A stretch of 7,648 nucleotides of DNA, from positions 1-7,648 of the forward strand of contig JAKAPV010000144.1 of NCBI GenBank assembly GCA_021806845.1, read 5' to 3'. This stretch comes from Bacillota bacterium. GTDB taxonomy: Bacteria; Bacillota; Sulfobacillia; JAJZYS01; JAJYTV01. The notes under the pieces were generated by a model that was not told the DNA's origin, searched no databases, and saw only the letters and a list, made by a program, of their open reading frames with translations. A program made the translations under genes and the position numbers. Positions 5,035 to 7,648 of the stretch are shown one piece after another (the first letter of the stretch is position 1; every line of letters begins with the position of its first letter).

Positions 5035-5937
5035 ATGCGATTTCCCGCACTGTCCGAAACAGCGATCGAACGCTGCATCCCAGGCATCACGCGAGTGTCC
5101 CCACCATTGCAGGGCGGTCAGAAGATGGTCTTCCCCTGCCTCGTGAACGGCAACCGGTACGCCCTGATGGTCATGTTTTTGAACGGAGATCGCGCGCATG
5201 GTCCGCGGAGCGCGCAAAGCGGCGCGCTCATCTCTGCGGCCGAGGCAAGGGCGCAGCGAGAGGTCAGCATCATGCGCCGGTGTCGCAATCCGCATCTTGC
5301 CGCACCGGGAACCATCGACGTGACCGTCACCGATATCGACGGGCAACCTGTCGTCTACTTCACCGAAGAATGGGTGGAAGGGGACGATCTGAGAAAGATC
5401 CTCCGTGGGAAGGGCCCGTTGCCGTTCGCGGACGTCGTGCGTCTCGGAATCGACGTGGCGCGGGCGATCGACGCCTTGTGGTCAGAGCGCATCGTCCATC
5501 GGGACGTCAAGCCCGGCAACATCGTGCGACGTTCGGAAACCGGCGATTTTGTACTCCTGGACATGGGCTCCGCCATCGACCTCAATGCTCCTGTGCTCCC
5601 CATCCGCAGTGGCCGCATGCCCGGCACGCGCATGTATTTCTCGCCGGAGCGCGTAAGCAGCTCGGGAGCGTTTGCGCTCGACCACCGCTCGGACCTCTTC
5701 TCCCTAGGCATCGTGCTCTATGAAGCGACGACGGGAGTGCACCCGTTTGCGTTCCCGGCCGCAGACGACGTTGAGCTCCTGGCACGCATCAAACATCGCA
5801 CCCCGCTTCGACCCTCGTCGTTCCAGCCGCGTGTCCCGTTTCGTCTGAGTGCCATCATCATGCGCCTGCTCGCAAAGTCACCGGCGCGCCGCTACAGTAC
5901 CTGCGGCCAACTCGTCAAGGCCTTGGAGTCGTGCTGA
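5035..5937 (+). CDS. Ser/Thr protein kinase with displaced catalytic lysine
   Basis: With ATG 5035 this is a 301-residue Hanks-type kinase consisting of the kinase domain alone: no transmembrane or sensor domain follows. Visible are a glycine loop variant (PLQGGQKMVF, 25-33), the alpha-C glutamate 76, the catalytic loop HRDVKPGN (155-162) with Asp157, Lys159 and Asn162, the metal-binding DMG (176-178), SPE (203-205) in place of APE, and DLFSLG (220-225). The VAIK-type lysine is Met45 (YALMVMF). Lys30 in the glycine loop lies where WNK kinases carry their catalytic lysine. The frame is open upstream to TTG 4876, which overlaps the LSm-like gene, so the start is uncertain and up to 53 more residues are possible. 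The substrate is unknown. Confidence 0.9.
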   Translation: MRFPALSETAIERCIPGITRVSPPLQGGQKMVFPCLVNGNRYALMVMFLNGDRAHGPRSAQSGALISAAEARAQREVSIMRRCRNPHLAAPGTIDVTVTDIDGQPVVYFTEEWVEGDDLRKILRGKGPLPFADVVRLGIDVARAIDALWSERIVHRDVKPGNIVRRSETGDFVLLDMGSAIDLNAPVLPIRSGRMPGTRMYFSPERVSSSGAFALDHRSDLFSLGIVLYEATTGVHPFAFPAADDVELLARIKHRTPLRPSSFQPRVPFRLSAIIMRLLAKSPARRYSTCGQLVKALESC

Positions 5938-6281
5938 AGGGCGCGCCTGTGCGGGCCTGTACGGGAACGTCTCCTCCGGCGGCCGAGAAGCGGCAGATAG
6001 CCCGCCGTTGGGAAGCGGAGTGATGGGAACTGCTTCCCCGACGGTCCCCTGCTCCTCTTCAAGGACAAGCGGGGCAGTTGCCCCCATATGAGTTCGCGCT
6101 CCGCTGGCGCAGTACACCCGAAGGACAGCATCGCGCACGCCACTCCACCCTTCCGGTGCGCAAAGGGCGCCTCCACGAGTAGACCGGCGGCCGTTTGCCG
6201 AGGAAGCCCAAACACTTCCGAGAAGGTGACATAACATATAGTACCCTGCACAGGCAGGAATACAGCTGGGAGGGTTCTGAC
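5938..6281 (+). other. Gene-free stretch between the kinase and the 119-residue gene
   Basis: No convincing gene is seen on either strand. A small hairpin GGGGC-AGTT-GCCCC lies at 6071-6084. The last 60 bp are more AT-rich and hold the -10-like box and ribosome binding site of the next gene. No T-run terminator follows the kinase. Confidence 0.5.
6237..6242 (+). promoter_or_regulatory. -10-like box TATAGT before the 119-residue gene
   Basis: TATAGT matches the -10 consensus at 5 of 6 positions inside the AT-rich stretch CATAACATATAGTA, 39 nt before ATG 6282. No good TTGACA-like -35 lies 16-18 nt upstream. The overlapping word CATATAGTA also fits the CATANNNTA form of sporulation sigma-K -10 elements, but without a -35 match this is only a possibility. 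Confidence 0.35.
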
Positions 6282-6641
6282 ATGGTAAATCCGGTACCGA
6301 CACTGGACTACGACTGCACAACCGTAGGATACGACCGCCATATCTCGATCGCTCTTCCGGTGTTCGGCCCGTCCGGTCAGTGGATCCCCACCCGCGTCTT
6401 CGGACTGGAGATCACCGATAAGGGCACTTTCGATCCGGGTGGCCCGTTAGGTCATCCAGTGTTCGACGTCTTCACGTGCGAGGTGCAGCCGTGCTACTAC
6501 GTTGGCTTCGCCTATTTCACCCTCACCGGCGACCCCTCAAGCCCCGCACTCGCCCACATCCGCGTCATGGCACCGGGCTACGGCGGCGGCCCGCTCGATG
6601 ATCCGCAGACACAGACCGGCGAAGGCACGGGCGCGGAGTAG
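6282..6641 (+). CDS. Hypothetical protein, no recognised family
   Basis: This 119-residue protein starts at ATG 6282, 7 nt after a strong GGGAGGG ribosome binding site (6268-6274). A longer frame from 6195 lacks such a site and is not preferred. It has no signal peptide or membrane helix. The sequence alternates hydrophobic and polar residues rich in Gly, Pro and aromatics (HISIALPVFGPSG, FTCEVQPCYYVGFAYFTLTG), suggesting a compact all-beta domain over residues 18-97. A disordered Gly/Asp/Thr/Glu tail (98-119) follows. Cysteines are at 12, 66 and 71. It stands alone, with its own promoter-like box and gene-free flanks. I cannot assign a function. The composition and strong start signals favour a real gene. 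Confidence 0.75.
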   Translation: MVNPVPTLDYDCTTVGYDRHISIALPVFGPSGQWIPTRVFGLEITDKGTFDPGGPLGHPVFDVFTCEVQPCYYVGFAYFTLTGDPSSPALAHIRVMAPGYGGGPLDDPQTQTGEGTGAE

Positions 6642-6752
6642 GTCCCGCAAGGAGCCACTGCGCCGTCCTCTCAGAGAGCCGCAGTCCGATCGCGTCGCAA
6701 CGTTGCCGTCAGCGGCCCGCCCTGCGCTGCGCCCTGCCTGGACGCGGCTTGT

Positions 6753-6807
6753 TCGCCTGACAGGCGACACGCCAAAGCGCATGAGCAATCTGCGGCGCTG
6801 ACAGCGC
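6753..6807. repeat. Two odd palindromes sharing the core CTGACAG
   Basis: TCGCCTGACAGGCGA (7-bp arms, centre 6760) and GCGCTGACAGCGC (6-bp arms, centre 6801) share the central CTGACAG. Their centres are 41 bp apart, close to four DNA turns. They could be paired protein-binding sites or small hairpins with a TGACA loop. Confidence 0.3.
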
Positions 6808-6958
6808 GCGGGCCTCCAACCCCTCCTCTCGCCGCCCAGGTATCACGCAACCGTACGGTGGTCCGCTCGCCTTCCTGCGGCCTCCGGCGACACGACGCAA
6901 GACGGCGCCCCCCAATGGCCGAGCTCGGCCGAAACCCCTCGCGGAGCCAGGCAACGCG

Positions 6959-6992
6959 GATGCAGGGAGCCGCAGACGCGCCTCCCTGCATC
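6959..6992 (-). terminator. Hairpin terminator candidate after the dsrE-like gene
   Basis: GATGCAGGGAG (6959-6969) and CTCCCTGCATC (6982-6992) are perfect 11-bp complements around a 12-nt loop. The structure begins 10 nt beyond the stop of the minus-strand dsrE-like gene. No T-run follows, so termination may be incomplete or rely on another factor. It could also protect the mRNA 3' end. Confidence 0.55.
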
Positions 6993-7001
6993 ACCGCTCC
7001 C

Positions 7002-7418
7002 TCAGATGAACAACGTGGTATGACCTTCCTTCGCGGTCTCGATAAACTCGCCGACGCCGGCCACGCGGTCGACGATGTCTTCGAGGTCCTCGAGCTTCAA
7101 TCCGAAGAGGTCCATGGTCATGCCGCAGGCGACGATCTCCACGTCGCCGAGCTCCTTCGCGGTGCGCAACTGGTCGACGAGTCCCGGGATCTTCTTCTCC
7201 TGCAGCGTCTTGCCAAGGTCCCCGACCATTGGAGCGAACGAGGGGCTCACCGGCATCTGGAAGAAGGCGCCCTTGCGCAGCGCCATGAGGCCCCAGAAGG
7301 TCAGGAAGATCCGCACTTCCTGACCCATCGCGATCGCTCCGGATGCCAGGATGCCTACGGGCAGCAGCTTATCCATCTCGCCAGAGAACACGATCATCGA
7401 GATCCGTTCCTTGTCCAT
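7002..7418 (-). CDS. DsrE/DsrF/DrsH-like family protein
   Basis: This 138-residue protein belongs to the DsrE/DsrF/DrsH-like (DsrE2) family. After an N-terminal strand (ISMIVFSG) and a helix, it has the family signature AMGQEVRIFLTFWGLMALRK (31-49) and a late cysteine motif, VACGMTMDLFGL (96-107), with Cys98 in the place of the conserved sulfur-handling cysteine. Relatives bind or transfer sulfane sulfur or act in redox modules with TusA, rhodanese or sulfide:quinone reductase. Some have a hydrophobic segment and associate with the membrane. ATG 7418 has a GGAGGG ribosome binding site 6 nt upstream and lies 16 nt after the DUF1641 gene, so the two probably form an operon. The precise role is inferred. 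Confidence 0.9.
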   Translation of the reverse strand: MDKERISMIVFSGEMDKLLPVGILASGAIAMGQEVRIFLTFWGLMALRKGAFFQMPVSPSFAPMVGDLGKTLQEKKIPGLVDQLRTAKELGDVEIVACGMTMDLFGLKLEDLEDIVDRVAGVGEFIETAKEGHTTLFI

Positions 7419-7434
7419 CTCGGTCCCTCCGTCC

Positions 7435-7648
7435 CTACTTCGGGCTTTCTACCCACATGCTGCGCACGAAGCCCAGCATGAAGCGTAGCGCGATCGCCAT
7501 CGCCGGATCCTGGCGCAGCAGCTTGAGCATCGCGCCAACCGTGATCGGGCCAGGGTGTGAGCGGACCTCGTCCGCGCCCGCCGATACCGCAGAGGTGATG
7601 CGCCTTGCAAGTCCCCGCATGCCTTCGCCCGGCCCGAGCTCCGAGACC
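7435..7648 (-). CDS. DUF1641 protein, C-terminal part (5' end outside the window)
   Basis: The frame is open from the right edge to TAG at 7435 and gives the last 70 residues of a protein. The ending GAMLKLLRQDPAMAIALRFMLGFVRSM matches the conserved C-terminal helix of DUF1641 proteins, in which a short Leu-Arg-Asp-Pro turn is followed by a hydrophobic helix. An ATG at 7620 exists, but in-frame sequence continues upstream without a stop. Family members are longer, so the true start is probably beyond the edge. DUF1641 proteins are often encoded beside FAD-dependent oxidoreductases, formate dehydrogenase-like or DsrE/TusA genes. The molecular function is not established. Confidence 0.8.
   Translation of the reverse strand, partial: VSELGPGEGMRGLARRITSAVSAGADEVRSHPGPITVGAMLKLLRQDPAMAIALRFMLGFVRSMWVESPK

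Larger units (their letters stand above)
6642..7001. other. Gene-free stretch with several short palindromes
   Basis: The 360 bp between the convergent genes (plus-strand 119-residue gene and minus-strand dsrE-like gene) contain no credible coding frame. They hold the odd palindromes TCGCCTGACAGGCGA (6753-6767) and GCGCTGACAGCGC (6795-6807), CTCTCAGAGAG (6668-6678), and a strong hairpin next to the dsrE-like stop. Terminators for both converging units would be expected here. Confidence 0.5.

Noticed and set aside
4391..5050. A 219-codon minus-strand frame
   Set aside because: It lies antisense to the LSm-like gene and the kinase upstream region. Its product has no recognisable features, and the plus-strand gene has far better start signals.
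6235..6243. Sporulation sigma-K promoter
   Set aside because: The word CATATAGTA fits the -10 form, but no AC -35 lies at the right distance and sporulation is not otherwise shown.
6195..6281. Upstream start for the 119-residue protein
   Set aside because: The extension contains the -10-like box and lacks a ribosome binding site, whereas ATG 6282 has a strong one.
1..7648. CRISPR array, tRNA, rRNA or prophage genes
   Set aside because: No regularly spaced repeats, no tRNA-like cloverleaf and no phage-type proteins were seen.

Overview
The window is GC-rich bacterial DNA dominated by a minus-strand gas vesicle (gvp) operon. Nearly every start has a strong Shine-Dalgarno of the GGAGG type. 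Nothing in it fixes the taxon. The gas vesicle set, the DUF1641-DsrE pair and a small LSm-like protein would fit a high-GC Firmicutes-like or other deep-branching soil/water bacterium, but that is a guess.

Positions 1-3705 (minus strand) hold the operon, read from right to left: gvpA (main shell protein), a charged coiled-coil protein in the position normally held by gvpC, gvpN (AAA+ ATPase), a small unidentified protein, gvpF/L, gvpG, a second GvpA-family protein carrying a C-terminal zinc ribbon (gvpJ-like), gvpK, and the start of a further frame that leaves the window. Genes overlap or sit a few bases apart and look translationally coupled. A long imperfect stem-loop separates gvpA from the rest, which would suit very high gvpA expression with lower expression of the accessory genes. 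Upstream of gvpA there is a weak promoter candidate, a perfect 12-bp palindrome and an 8-bp direct repeat.

Positions 3706-4574 are a long divergent intergenic region with no convincing gene. On the plus strand follow a small LSm-like hypothetical protein (4575-4886) and a Ser/Thr protein kinase (about 5035-5937). The kinase lacks the usual VAIK lysine but has a lysine where WNK kinases place theirs. After a 344-bp gap comes an unrecognised 119-residue protein (6282-6641) with its own -10-like box and a strong ribosome binding site.

After another gene-free gap, the right edge (7002-7648, minus strand) carries a DsrE/DsrF/DrsH-like protein preceded by the C-terminal part of a DUF1641 protein. 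This is a pairing familiar from sulfur and redox gene neighbourhoods and is probably unrelated to buoyancy. The most interesting points are the zinc-ribbon GvpA paralog, the GvpC candidate, the kinase with the displaced lysine, and the unidentified protein between gvpN and gvpF.
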